A DNA stretch of 64,000 nucleotides from an uncultured Bacillota bacterium (GTDB lineage: Bacteria; Bacillota; Dehalobacteriia; UBA7702): contig CAKUYE010000008.1 of assembly GCA_934702375.1 (NCBI GenBank), positions 1 to 64,000 on the forward strand, given 5' to 3'. The notes below the pieces were generated by a model. It saw only the letters and a list, made by a program, of their open reading frames with translations. It was not told the origin of the DNA and did no database searches. Of the stretch, positions 1-8,005 are shown in pieces. A program made the translations under genes and the position numbers. The stretch's first letter is position 1. Each line of letters opens with the position of its first letter.

Positions 1-268
1 TCGAATATTCCGGTTTTTCATTGTCCTCGCCCAGCCGAATCTTTCCGTAACGGCTTAAGGCCAAATATAACAGGAAGACGATGAAAAATGAAACGACCAC
101 TAAATAGAGCCAGCCAAAGTCACTGGTGAAGGTCGATAAGATAGATGCAAATACTGATTCGACTGTCCTAGGTGCAATAACAGTCCAAGCAATAAAAAGC
201 AGGCAGACAAAAGCGCCACCAAAAAAAACCGGTTTATCAATGACACTATAATTCAGTTTTTGTTTCAC
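1..268 (-). CDS. BCCT family transporter, N-terminal part (truncated by window edge)
   Basis: Only the first 89 codons are visible; the gene continues beyond the left edge. It starts with GTG at 268, preceded by AAAGGAG at a normal distance. The translation has a first hydrophobic helix (FFGGAFVCLLFIAW), a second one (LYLVVVSFFIVFLLYLAL) and then RYGKIRLGEDNEKPEYS, the cytoplasmic motif that precedes the third helix in betaine/choline/carnitine transporters. The complete BCCT gene at 6289-7857 has the equivalent KYGKLKLGKADDKPEYS, so the two are paralogs. BCCT proteins import quaternary amines such as glycine betaine or carnitine across the cytoplasmic membrane. It lies downstream of an mttB-MFS pair but a terminator at 320-359 separates them. 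Family assignment is strong; the substrate is unknown. Confidence 0.85.
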   Translation of the reverse strand, partial: MKQKLNYSVIDKPVFFGGAFVCLLFIAWTVIAPRTVESVFASILSTFTSDFGWLYLVVVSFFIVFLLYLALSRYGKIRLGEDNEKPEYS

Positions 269-319
269 AAAATTTCTCCTTTCATAATGTGTGCAATGTG
301 TGTGCAAAATAGATGTTAT

Positions 320-359
320 GTAGAAAAGAGTGCAGTTCTTTGAAAGAAACTGCACTCTT
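320..359 (-). terminator. Rho-independent terminator after the mttB-MFS unit
   Basis: Arms AAGAGTGCAGTT and AACTGCACTCTT form a strong hairpin at 326-359. On the minus strand it is followed by TTTTCT. It lies downstream of the MFS gene (stop at 528) and upstream of the partial BCCT gene. The rest of the 269-527 gap holds two TGTGTGCA copies (288-306) and nothing else recognised. Confidence 0.7.
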
Positions 360-527
360 CACAACATCAATGTTTTGTTTTAAGCGTTTAGGCTACTTTC
401 ATGTCATCGATAATATAATATTCGACATCCAACCGGATTTTCCTTTTCTTTTAAGGACATTTGCCGAAATATTCTTCGATGAAGAAACGCTGATTTGTGA
501 TGAGCACACCACTTTCCGGTTTGCCAA

Positions 528-1787
528 TTAGGATTCCGCCAATCCTTTCTTTTCGATGGATTTTGTTCTCTTAATCAAAAGAACGGATCCAACAATACCG
601 ATCACAGCAAAAATCGTCAGCATAATAAAAATCTTATCAAAACCGGCAGCGATATTGCCGGCAGCCTCGGCATTGGCAAGCCAGGTACCAATGATCGTAG
701 GCAAAATAGCATCGGGAAGGAAGATGATAAAAGAGATAAAACCGGTAGCCAAAGCCGTCATTTTTGCAGGAATCCCAGCCTGACCCATAACACTCCAATA
801 GGTAGACTTCATAATATTTGCAATAAAGGCCAGTAAAAGGGTAAGGCAAATACTGATGGCCAAAGCCTTTGCAGTGAACATAATCAATACAAAGCCGGCA
901 GCGGAAATACCAAAGAGACCGATGAAAGCCTTTCCTTTATAAGTAAAGCGGTCAAGGAACCAACCGCCAAAGAAACCGGCAACAAATACAATCACGTAGC
1001 TGCGGATCATGCCAAGGGTGGAGCCAACACTTGCGGAAAGGCCGCCAACACGAACGGTGTAAGTGGTAAGATAGCCATTCCCAAAAGACCAGCAGGCATA
1101 GGCACAGGTCAAAATAATGATCGTGATCCATACACCGGGATTTTTGATCACATCGAGGATTGTAACCTTGTCTTCGGCTGCAACCTCTGCGACTTCTTCT
1201 TTTTCTGCCTTCGGCAGGAAAATAAAGCCAAGAACAAGAAACACACCGGTAACTACCGCACCAACAATCAACATGGTTTTAAAGCCAAGGACCGGTGTTG
1301 CCGCAGCATTCATAATGGCAAGGAAGCCAAAACCGAGAACGGTCTGAAGGATTCCGCGGGTTGCTTCACTGAAGCCGAAAAGTTTACTCTGAACACTTTC
1401 ATCCCCAAGGGAACGGATCCCTACGAGATAAGCAGACCAAAGAGTTGCAATACCGAAAAAGCCGTAAAGAACATGGATACCGATAAGAAATGCGTAATTT
1501 GTAGTAAATGCAAAAGCCACGGTAAGCACAACAAAGGCTGCTAACGTCAAATTCATCAGAGAACGCATGGAGAAACGGTTGGCAAGGATACCGCCGATGG
1601 GATAGCTGAGGGTAGAGGCAATGCTTACTGCCGAAGCCAAAACACCCATCTGCACATCATTAAGCTGCAATGCAGCCATCATCTGATCATAAAAGGTATA
1701 GCGCAGATAAGGAAGCTGATAAGCAATTGCTACCGTTGCGCTGAGAATGATGAAGATCATCAGTTTTTTGAAGCCAAAATCTTTCAT
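528..1787 (-). CDS. MFS transporter paired with mttB
   Basis: A 419-residue protein with about twelve hydrophobic segments and a central hydrophilic loop (KAEKEEVAEVAAEDK, near residue 195-210), the usual layout of a major facilitator superfamily secondary transporter. The motif-A region reads GGILANRFSMRS (residues about 65-76), resembling the GxLaDRxGrr signature. The ATG at 1787 has AAAGGA seven bases upstream. It follows the mttB-like gene at 1870-3279 with an 82-base gap that holds a stable hairpin, so the two are probably one sigma-54-driven transcript. The context suggests import of the methylated substrate, or export of the demethylated product, of the neighbouring methyltransferase. 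That role is inference; MFS sequence alone does not give a substrate. Confidence 0.85.
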   Translation of the reverse strand: MKDFGFKKLMIFIILSATVAIAYQLPYLRYTFYDQMMAALQLNDVQMGVLASAVSIASTLSYPIGGILANRFSMRSLMNLTLAAFVVLTVAFAFTTNYAFLIGIHVLYGFFGIATLWSAYLVGIRSLGDESVQSKLFGFSEATRGILQTVLGFGFLAIMNAAATPVLGFKTMLIVGAVVTGVFLVLGFIFLPKAEKEEVAEVAAEDKVTILDVIKNPGVWITIIILTCAYACWSFGNGYLTTYTVRVGGLSASVGSTLGMIRSYVIVFVAGFFGGWFLDRFTYKGKAFIGLFGISAAGFVLIMFTAKALAISICLTLLLAFIANIMKSTYWSVMGQAGIPAKMTALATGFISFIIFLPDAILPTIIGTWLANAEAAGNIAAGFDKIFIMLTIFAVIGIVGSVLLIKRTKSIEKKGLAES

Positions 1788-1825
1788 AGTTCCATCCTTT
1801 TTTCTTTTTATGTTTTATGGGCAAA

Positions 1826-1855
1826 TTGCGGGAAAGGGAACGCCCCTTCCCGCAA
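1826..1855 (-). other. Intercistronic hairpin between mttB and MFS genes
   Basis: TTGCGGGAA and TTCCCGCAA pair perfectly, extended by GGG/CCC inside. No T-run follows on the minus strand, so it is not a canonical terminator. It may protect the 3' end of the mttB message or lower downstream expression. A comparable hairpin sits at 7960-7988 between the other mttB and its transporter. Confidence 0.6.
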
Positions 1856-1869
1856 AGTGAGTGGTAAAC

Positions 1870-3279
1870 TTAGTGTTCGTCAATGTATTTTTTCATTGCA
1901 GCATCGATATCGGCATCAAGTTTCGGTTCAACATATTCGTCGAGCATTTTGTGCCATTTTGCGTTAGCAGCTTTTTCCAGGGAGATGCTGCCTTCTTCGG
2001 CCCACTGCACCGCAGTCTGACGGTTGGTGATGAAGGGACGATAGAAATCACGGAAGTGCTGGAAGGTGTGCATATTGGTGAGGAATTCACCCTGAGGACC
2101 AACTTCTTTCGTAACATCAAAGGCCAAAGTATCGTCATTCACTTCAACGCCTTTGCCGATATGTTTGAAGTAACCGAGAAGTTCATTATCTACGATAAGT
2201 TTTTCAAAGGAAGTGCAGTTGTAGGTTTCAATAATCCCGGCAGAGTGGAGGATAAAGTTACCGCCACCGAGCTGAGCCATGAAGCCGGTGATTGCAGATT
2301 CAAAAGCAGCCTGAGTATCAAACATTTTGGAATCGGAAAGAGTACCGGAAATACGGCAGGGGATGTTGTAGAATTTAGCCAACTGACCGTTCATCAAAGA
2401 AACGATAGCACCTTCGGGGGAACCGATTACGAGAGAACCGGAAGCCATTTCGGCATTGGAACCGGAAGCGGAGTAAACGATGGGGCAACCGGGGTTTACG
2501 CACTGAGCAAGAACGATACCGGCAATGATTTCAGCGTTCTGCAATGCCACAAGACCGGGAAGGGTAGCAGGGGTAGTTGCACCGGAAATGGAGAGGGAGT
2601 TTACGAGCTGAGCCTGGTTGAATTCGGCATAAGCCATGATTGCACCGGCCATTTTGTCATCGTAGCTCAAGGGAGTGAGGGTGCAGGGGATCGAAGCGAT
2701 GATGGTTTTTTCTTTGAGAACATCAAGACCACCATGAGCGATAGCTGCCAATTCGATGGACTGTTTTGCAGCATCATAACCGAGAACGGAACCCATCAAA
2801 GGTTTATCGGAATATTTCAAAGTGTTGTAGGTCATCACGTTGTGGCGAATATTCACATCGACATCGTTGGCTTCGCAGGAAATGTGGCTCTGAATGTCAA
2901 TATTGTCGAGATCATCTACGAGTTTTACGATTTTGATGAAATCATCAAGGGAACCATAACGGCGGCCATTATCAAGGTCAACAACGAAGGGGGAGCCGTA
3001 AGGACCGGCATAATGGGTATCGGTGGTGTTGATTTCAACGCTCTTTGCTTCGTTTCTACCATGAAGCATGAAGGAAGAAGGAACGGTTTTTAATTTTTCT
3101 TCTACGAGATTGCGGGGGAAAAACATGGTGTGGCCTTCTTCTCTGGCACCGTGTTTTTTCAGCATTTCTCTGGCGGGTTCATAGCTGAACACTACACCGA
3201 CTTCTTCAAGGATCTTCATAGAAGTTTCATGGATCTTTTCAATGTCGTTCTGGGTCAATAAAGTACATCTTGCTTGCAT
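1870..3279 (-). CDS. MttB-family (non-pyrrolysine) methylamine:corrinoid methyltransferase
   Basis: A 469-residue member of the trimethylamine methyltransferase MttB superfamily. The N-terminus (IHETSMKILEEVGVVF) and the core runs PCTLTPLSYDDKMAGA, YSASGSNAEMASG and GGGNFILHSAGI are typical. Archaeal MttB needs an in-frame amber codon read as pyrrolysine; here the frame is open throughout and ends in TAA, placing it in the non-Pyl group that includes the glycine betaine, proline betaine and carnitine demethylases MtgB, MtpB and MtcB. Such enzymes move a methyl group from a quaternary amine to a Co(I) corrinoid protein. No corrinoid protein or reactivase is nearby. ATG at 3279 follows GGAGG. 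A sigma-54 promoter lies about 100 bases upstream. The substrate cannot be read from the sequence. Confidence 0.88.
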   Translation of the reverse strand: MQARCTLLTQNDIEKIHETSMKILEEVGVVFSYEPAREMLKKHGAREEGHTMFFPRNLVEEKLKTVPSSFMLHGRNEAKSVEINTTDTHYAGPYGSPFVVDLDNGRRYGSLDDFIKIVKLVDDLDNIDIQSHISCEANDVDVNIRHNVMTYNTLKYSDKPLMGSVLGYDAAKQSIELAAIAHGGLDVLKEKTIIASIPCTLTPLSYDDKMAGAIMAYAEFNQAQLVNSLSISGATTPATLPGLVALQNAEIIAGIVLAQCVNPGCPIVYSASGSNAEMASGSLVIGSPEGAIVSLMNGQLAKFYNIPCRISGTLSDSKMFDTQAAFESAITGFMAQLGGGNFILHSAGIIETYNCTSFEKLIVDNELLGYFKHIGKGVEVNDDTLAFDVTKEVGPQGEFLTNMHTFQHFRDFYRPFITNRQTAVQWAEEGSISLEKAANAKWHKMLDEYVEPKLDADIDAAMKKYIDEH

Positions 3280-3371
3280 AGTAGAATACCTCCGTTTTAT
3301 AAAATCATTTTATTAATTATCTCTACTTGCCAAGGGAACTCTTTGTTTTTCCCTTTGATGCCTTTATATAG

Positions 3372-3387
3372 TGCAAGCGCCGTGCCA
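3372..3387 (-). promoter_or_regulatory. Sigma-54 (-24/-12) promoter of the mttB-MFS unit
   Basis: The minus strand reads TGGCACGGCGCTTGCA: GG and GC elements exactly 10 bases apart, a near-perfect match to the sigma-54 consensus TGGCACG-N4-TTGCA. It lies about 95 bases upstream of the mttB start. A PAS/AAA+ sigma-54 activator is encoded just upstream. Confidence 0.9.
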
Positions 3388-3505
3388 AAACAACAAAACA
3401 AAACAGATTATTCTTTGATTTTTCGACTTATTTTGTCCTTGTGCAGGGAAAATACAAAAAAAAAATTTTTTTAATCTCTACGCGCATGATTTTTGCTGTC
3501 TCATA

Positions 3506-3531
3506 AATAATGTGCACCAATAATGTGCACC
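3506..3531. repeat. Tandem 13-bp repeat, two copies, upstream of the sigma-54 promoter
   Basis: AATAATGTGCACC occurs twice head to tail (3506-3518, 3519-3531). Each copy holds the palindrome GTGCAC. The position, 120-160 bases upstream of the -24/-12 element, suits an activator-binding site. Confidence 0.6.
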
Positions 3532-3536
3532 GTATT

Positions 3537-3615
3537 AAAACGCAAAATTACGCAAAATATCGTCGCGACATGCAACATGCTTATTTGTCCGAAACTTTGC
3601 GTAATTTTGCGTTTT
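3537..3615. repeat. 20-bp perfect inverted repeat; candidate enhancer and/or terminator
   Basis: AAAACGCAAAATTACGCAAA (3537-3556) has its exact reverse complement at 3596-3615, with a 39-base spacer that holds GTCGCGAC. Each arm contains ACGCAAA twice. It lies 150-240 bases upstream of the sigma-54 promoter, the usual distance for an enhancer. It also sits 8 bases after the stop codon of the activator gene and is followed there by TTTT, so it could terminate that gene instead or as well. Confidence 0.6.
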
Positions 3616-3623
3616 TATTCTAT

Positions 3624-5132
3624 TTATTTCAAATGATATTTTTTCATGCGATAGGAGAGAGATTGACGGCTCATTCCCATTAACGAAGCCGCTTTTGTGA
3701 TATTCCCTTTGGTCTGACGTAATACCGCAATAATCTCATCCCGCTCTGCGCTGCGAATCTGATCCATCAAAGGCACATCCTCCTCTCCGGAGGAAACTTT
3801 TTCGTAAATCGGTGCTTCCCGGGTTGCAACGATAGGAAGAGAATCATGGGATTCATCACTTTCATAACCGGAAGAACGTCCTTTTCGCTGAAGCCATTGG
3901 CGATAACGATTTTCCGGAACCTCGGCATCCTCAAAAATATAAACAGGGAGATCCTTTAATGCAATCCAACCGCCGTCTTCGGCAAAGTTCATTGCCGATT
4001 CGATACAGGCTTTCAGCTGGCGAACATTACCGGACCATTGAAACTCCATAAAAAGGGATAATACTTCCCGATCAATTCCGCGCACATTTTTATGGAATCG
4101 CTTATTGTATTTATCCACAAAAAAATCAACCAGATAAGGAATATCCTCTTTACGGTCACGAAGGGGCGGAATCAAAACCTGCACGACAGAAAGGCGATAA
4201 AACAAATCCTCCCGCATATGACCGTTGCGGATCGCTTCCGCAGGCGCTTCATTGGTACTGCTGACAAGGCGGATATCAATCGGCACTTCCTTATTACTGC
4301 CCAGCTTCATGATCTTTCGCTCCTCCAACACCCGCAAAAGCTTTGCCTGAGAGGCTAACGGCATGGAGTTGACCTCATCGAGGAAAACAGTGCCGCCATC
4401 GGCCTGGGCCAGGATGCCATCCTTTTCCACGGCTCCGGTGTAGACCCCCTTGGTGGTACCAAAAAGGATGCTTTCGATCAGAGATTCGGGAATCGCAGCA
4501 CAGTTTAAAGCCAAAAAGGGCTTTTTTGCTCTGGCGCTGCCTTCATGAATGGCCCGGGCGAATACTTCCTTGCCGCTGCCGGTATTGCCGATCAGCAAAA
4601 CAGAGGAGTTCGTTTTCGCAGCCTGACGAGCTTGGGAAACACAACCACGAAAGATGTCGCTTTTACCGATAATGCGGGAAAAAGGATCTTCCCCGGAAGA
4701 GGTATCGAACTGTTTTTGACGATTCAAAGCATTTTGCAGGGAAATGTTGCGCTCTACCATATCCTTGAATTTCGTCATATCCCGCTGAATGGTATAAGCG
4801 CCGATCAAACGACCGCCCTCATAAATCGGTCCGGAGTTGCACAGCTGCATGATCTCCTTACCATTGACATAGTAGGAAAACTCCTCATCAACCACCGGTC
4901 GTTCTGTAGCTAAGGCTTTCAACAAAGGGCTGTCGGTTTCCGTTAAACCATACAGCTTGTATGTGGATTCACCTTTCACCTCAGACAATAAATATCCGTC
5001 CAATCGCTCTGCCGCTTTGTTAAAATAAACAAGGTTGCCCTCAACATCGCAAACATACATGGCATCCGGCAAACGATCTAACGCATCAAAATACAAGTTT
5101 CGGGAAGTGAATATTTCCTCAAACAAACTCAT
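3624..5132 (-). CDS. Sigma-54-dependent transcriptional activator (PAS-AAA+-HTH)
   Basis: About 502 residues. An N-terminal PAS-like sensor (residues about 10-120: DAMYVCDVEGNLVYFNKAAERLDG) is followed by the sigma-54 interaction AAA+ domain. Its Walker A is GNTGSGKE (about 182-189), Walker B is GGTVFLDEVNSMP and the arginine-finger segment is REDLFYRLSV. A Fis-type helix-turn-helix ends the protein (NITKAASLMGMSRQSLSYRM). The sigma-54-contacting GAFTGA loop reads GVYTGA, an unusual variant. ATG at 5132 is preferred over an in-frame TTG six bases earlier because AGGGGA lies 8 bases before the ATG. It probably activates the adjacent sigma-54 promoter at 3372-3387 in response to a small molecule sensed by PAS. 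Divergent from the AEC transporter. Confidence 0.9.
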   Translation of the reverse strand: MSLFEEIFTSRNLYFDALDRLPDAMYVCDVEGNLVYFNKAAERLDGYLLSEVKGESTYKLYGLTETDSPLLKALATERPVVDEEFSYYVNGKEIMQLCNSGPIYEGGRLIGAYTIQRDMTKFKDMVERNISLQNALNRQKQFDTSSGEDPFSRIIGKSDIFRGCVSQARQAAKTNSSVLLIGNTGSGKEVFARAIHEGSARAKKPFLALNCAAIPESLIESILFGTTKGVYTGAVEKDGILAQADGGTVFLDEVNSMPLASQAKLLRVLEERKIMKLGSNKEVPIDIRLVSSTNEAPAEAIRNGHMREDLFYRLSVVQVLIPPLRDRKEDIPYLVDFFVDKYNKRFHKNVRGIDREVLSLFMEFQWSGNVRQLKACIESAMNFAEDGGWIALKDLPVYIFEDAEVPENRYRQWLQRKGRSSGYESDESHDSLPIVATREAPIYEKVSSGEEDVPLMDQIRSAERDEIIAVLRQTKGNITKAASLMGMSRQSLSYRMKKYHLK

Positions 5133-5280
5133 AAACAAATCCCCTCTTCACACAAAAATTATTTTGTCCTACATAACATATAGGATACAAAAAAATCTTG
5201 TGCAGCGCAAGCATAAAACGATTAAAGAACGCAAAAAATTTATCATTTTTTTTCGGGCAAAAATGTTCTATACTAGTATT

Positions 5281-6195
5281 ATGAATTATTTCGTATTACT
5301 TCAACAGATATTTATTTTATTTTTTGTAGCAGCAATGGGGTTTATCGGTGCAAAGTGCCGTATTCTTCCGGAGGAAGGCTGCAAATGCATTTCCAAATTG
5401 GTGCTGTACATCACCCTGCCAGCAATGATTTTGGCTTCGGTAAAGGATGTACCTGCCGGTTTTGCTGTTTCTGACCTTCTTTTCATTATTTTTCTGTCGC
5501 TATTAAGCTATGGCATTATGGGTATACTGGCTTACTTTGCGCCAAAGCTGCTTCGGGTTCCCAAGGCAGAATACGGGGTTTACGAATTTCTGGTGCTTTT
5601 CGGCAATGTGGGCTTTATGGGATTTCCGGTGCTTACAGCAGTTTTCGGCAGCGAGATCATTTTCACCGTGGCCATTTTCAATCTGCCGATGAATATCATC
5701 TGCTTTACCGTTGGCGTGTTAATGATTGCCCCCAAAGGAACAAAGCTGAACCTGCGCTCCCTGCTGACACCGGCAGTGATCTCTTCCGTCATTGCGCCGC
5801 TCCTCTATTTATTTCACATTACCCTTCCCGATGTGGTCAACGAAGCCTTTTCAACAATCGGAGATACTACCGTACCTCTGGCGATGATGACCATCGGCGC
5901 ATCCATTGCCCGGCTGCCCTTCCGGGATATCTGGAATAATCTCAAACTTTACCTGGTATCCGCCATACGGTTGTTGGTTTGCCCCATAGTGATCTTCTTT
6001 CTGTTCCGGCTGTTCATTTCCGACCCGGTGCTGTTGGGCACTTCGGTGCTCCTCGCAGGGATGCCGGCAGCAGCCAATACTACTCTCTTTTGCATTGAAT
6101 ATGGCGGCGATGAAGCATTGGCATCCCGGGCGGTATGCCTCACAACAATCCTATCCGCATTCACAATCCCACTGCTCATCTTCTTATTTTTATAA
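5281..6195 (+). CDS. AEC (auxin efflux carrier) family transporter
   Basis: A 304-residue membrane protein with about ten hydrophobic segments in two halves. It has the AEC hallmarks LYITLPAMILASV near residue 40, GNVGFMGFPVL in the middle and GMPAAANTTLFCIEYGGD near the C-terminus. Members carry organic acids such as malate or other anions; the substrate is not readable here. The open frame extends further upstream, but ATG 5281 gives the normal N-terminus. No ribosome-binding site precedes it; instead a TATACT -10-like element lies at 5269-5274, only six bases before the ATG, so the message may be leaderless. It is divergent from the sigma-54 activator at 3624-5132 and convergent with the BCCT gene. 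Confidence 0.85.
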   Translation: MNYFVLLQQIFILFFVAAMGFIGAKCRILPEEGCKCISKLVLYITLPAMILASVKDVPAGFAVSDLLFIIFLSLLSYGIMGILAYFAPKLLRVPKAEYGVYEFLVLFGNVGFMGFPVLTAVFGSEIIFTVAIFNLPMNIICFTVGVLMIAPKGTKLNLRSLLTPAVISSVIAPLLYLFHITLPDVVNEAFSTIGDTTVPLAMMTIGASIARLPFRDIWNNLKLYLVSAIRLLVCPIVIFFLFRLFISDPVLLGTSVLLAGMPAAANTTLFCIEYGGDEALASRAVCLTTILSAFTIPLLIFLFL

Positions 6196-6205
6196 AAGCA
6201 ACCGT

Positions 6206-6245
6206 AAACGGCACGCTTTTCATTTTGAAAATGCGTGCCGTTTTT
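6206..6245 (+). terminator. Rho-independent terminator after the AEC gene
   Basis: AACGGCACGC and GCGTGCCGTT flank a 16-base loop (TTTTCATTTTGAAAAT), followed by TTTTT. It sits in the 93-base gap between convergent genes and may also stop transcripts from the BCCT side. Confidence 0.8.
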
Positions 6246-6288
6246 GCTCTTAAAATCGTGTGCAGCGGATTTTAGATTAAAATATGCT

Positions 6289-7857
6289 TTACTCTGCAGC
6301 AGCGGCGGCTTCTTCCGCTGCCTTTTTCGCATTTTCAAGTTCTGCGATATCATCGGCATAAGAAGCTTTCATTTCCTTAAGCAAGCTGAACACCATGATC
6401 ACCGCAATGATCGCAAAGGGGAATGCCAATACGATAGAGGTGCTCTTCAAGGTTCCCAAACCGCCGATGGAAAGGAAGAGGATCGTGTTGATGGCGATAA
6501 ATGCGCCCCAGAAAATCTGGTTGCCAACATTGGGTTCGCCCTTGCCGCCCAGGCTGTAGCTGCCCAGAACATTGGCACCGGAATTGATGGAAGTAACGAT
6601 CAGTGTTACGATCAGCATAAAGGAAACCGGAATGGTAATCACAGACAAAGGACGGTTTTGCAGGAAGATAAAGAGGGAGTTGTTGCTATCGGCAGCGGCC
6701 ATGGCAGCCACTTCAGAGGTTCCCCGCAGTGCTTCATGGATGGCATCGCCGCCAAAGCAGCTGAACCAGGCACAGGAAACAATGGTAGGAAGAACAACAC
6801 AGGCAATGGCAAACTCCCGTACCGTGCGGCCTTTGGAAATCTTGGCAAGGAAACCGCCGACAAAGGGCGAAAATGCCAACCACCAGGCCCAGTAGAAAAT
6901 CGTCCAACCGCCAACCCAATCCCAACCGACATTGTTGGCTGCAACTTCAAAGCTATCGGAGAAAAGCATAATCCAGGGAAGATTATAAACAAGATCCCCC
7001 ATGGTCTGGAAGAAGATCTTAATAATAAACATGGAGCTGCCGGTAATAAAGGCAAAAGCCATTAAAATAATAACGATCCAGGAGTTAAGGTCGCCGACAA
7101 ATTTAATCCCCTTGGAAACGCCGCCGCAGGCAGATAAGGTACCGATGCCGCAGAAAAGTGCAATAATCGCAGCAGATACCCAGAAACCGGCGGGTACATT
7201 ATAGACGGATTCCAAACCGGAAGCCAGCTGAACACCGGCAAAACCAACGGACATCGACATACCGCTGAGAACAGCGATGAGGGAAAAGGCATCGATCAAT
7301 TTCCCGGGAGTTTTGTGGATCTTATCTCCCAACAAAGGAAGAAATGCAGAGCTGACCAATGTAGGCAGGTTTTTACGATAAGCAAAATACCCGATACAAA
7401 GACCGATCATAGCATACATGCCCCAGGGGAGAAAGCCCCAATGGACCATGGTAGTACGCATTGCATCCGAGGCCGCTGCAGCGGTACCGGGTTCGGCAAA
7501 GGGAGAGCTCATAAAATGAGAAGCCGGTTCATTAACGGCATAAAACACGTAACCGACACCGATGCCGGCGCCCATCAGCATACCGATCCAGCTGAACATG
7601 GAATATTCCGGTTTATCATCGGCTTTCCCTAATTTTAATTTGCCGTATTTACTGAAGGCAATATAAACAAGAGCCAACAGGAAAAAGGCATAAGCCACGA
7701 TATAAACCCAACCAACGGAGGTCATGGTAAAATTTTGAACTGTAGTAATGACGCTTTCCGCAACAGAGGGGAAAATTGCGATGAACAGGAAGATAAGCAG
7801 GTATACTGTTACAGAGACGCCAAAGATCGTTTTATCAAGTTTCCCTAATAATTTCAT
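6289..7857 (-). CDS. BCCT family quaternary-amine transporter
   Basis: A 522-residue transporter of the betaine/choline/carnitine family with about twelve transmembrane segments. The family signature GWTIFYWAWW is present exactly, followed by LAFSPFVGGFLAKISKGRTVREF. The glycine-rich stretch of helix 3 reads GMLMGAGIGVGYVFYAVNEP. The C-terminus is Ala/Glu-rich (ENAKKAAEEAAAAAE). ATG at 7857 follows GAGAGGA. It lies 148 bases downstream of the mttB-like gene at 8006-9421 with a hairpin between, so it is likely co-transcribed from that gene's sigma-54 promoter and supplies the enzyme's substrate (for example a betaine or carnitine). This pairing is inference from context; the family call is firm. 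Confidence 0.93.
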   Translation of the reverse strand: MKLLGKLDKTIFGVSVTVYLLIFLFIAIFPSVAESVITTVQNFTMTSVGWVYIVAYAFFLLALVYIAFSKYGKLKLGKADDKPEYSMFSWIGMLMGAGIGVGYVFYAVNEPASHFMSSPFAEPGTAAAASDAMRTTMVHWGFLPWGMYAMIGLCIGYFAYRKNLPTLVSSAFLPLLGDKIHKTPGKLIDAFSLIAVLSGMSMSVGFAGVQLASGLESVYNVPAGFWVSAAIIALFCGIGTLSACGGVSKGIKFVGDLNSWIVIILMAFAFITGSSMFIIKIFFQTMGDLVYNLPWIMLFSDSFEVAANNVGWDWVGGWTIFYWAWWLAFSPFVGGFLAKISKGRTVREFAIACVVLPTIVSCAWFSCFGGDAIHEALRGTSEVAAMAAADSNNSLFIFLQNRPLSVITIPVSFMLIVTLIVTSINSGANVLGSYSLGGKGEPNVGNQIFWGAFIAINTILFLSIGGLGTLKSTSIVLAFPFAIIAVIMVFSLLKEMKASYADDIAELENAKKAAEEAAAAAE

Positions 7858-7959
7858 TTATTTTGTCCTCTCTTTTTCGCCGCTGCAGCAAATCAAGCTT
7901 ATCTAAAATAATATCAATCCATCTTTTGCGGCAACCGGCGCTATTTTTTAAGGGGAATC

Positions 7960-7988
7960 CGGGAGAGTATAGAAAGTATACTCTCCCG
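7960..7988 (-). other. Intercistronic hairpin between mttB and BCCT genes
   Basis: CGGGAGAGTATA and TATACTCTCCCG form a perfect 12-bp stem with a 5-base loop. There is no U-run on either strand, so it is more likely an mRNA-stability or attenuation element than a full terminator. Equivalent position to the hairpin at 1826-1855. Confidence 0.65.
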
Positions 7989-8005
7989 AGGGTCATAGTC
8001 ACAAA

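Noticed and set aside
313..531. 72-codon plus-strand frame after the MFS gene
   Set aside because: It contains the terminator hairpin, ends inside the MFS gene, and has no ribosome-binding site.
1861..3093. 410-codon open frame on the plus strand opposite mttB
   Set aside because: It is an antisense shadow of the mttB gene; no ribosome-binding site or known protein pattern, whereas the minus-strand product is clearly MttB-like.
1870..3279. Pyrrolysine-dependent MttB with an in-frame amber codon
   Set aside because: Both mttB frames are open without an internal TAG and end with TAA at the normal length.
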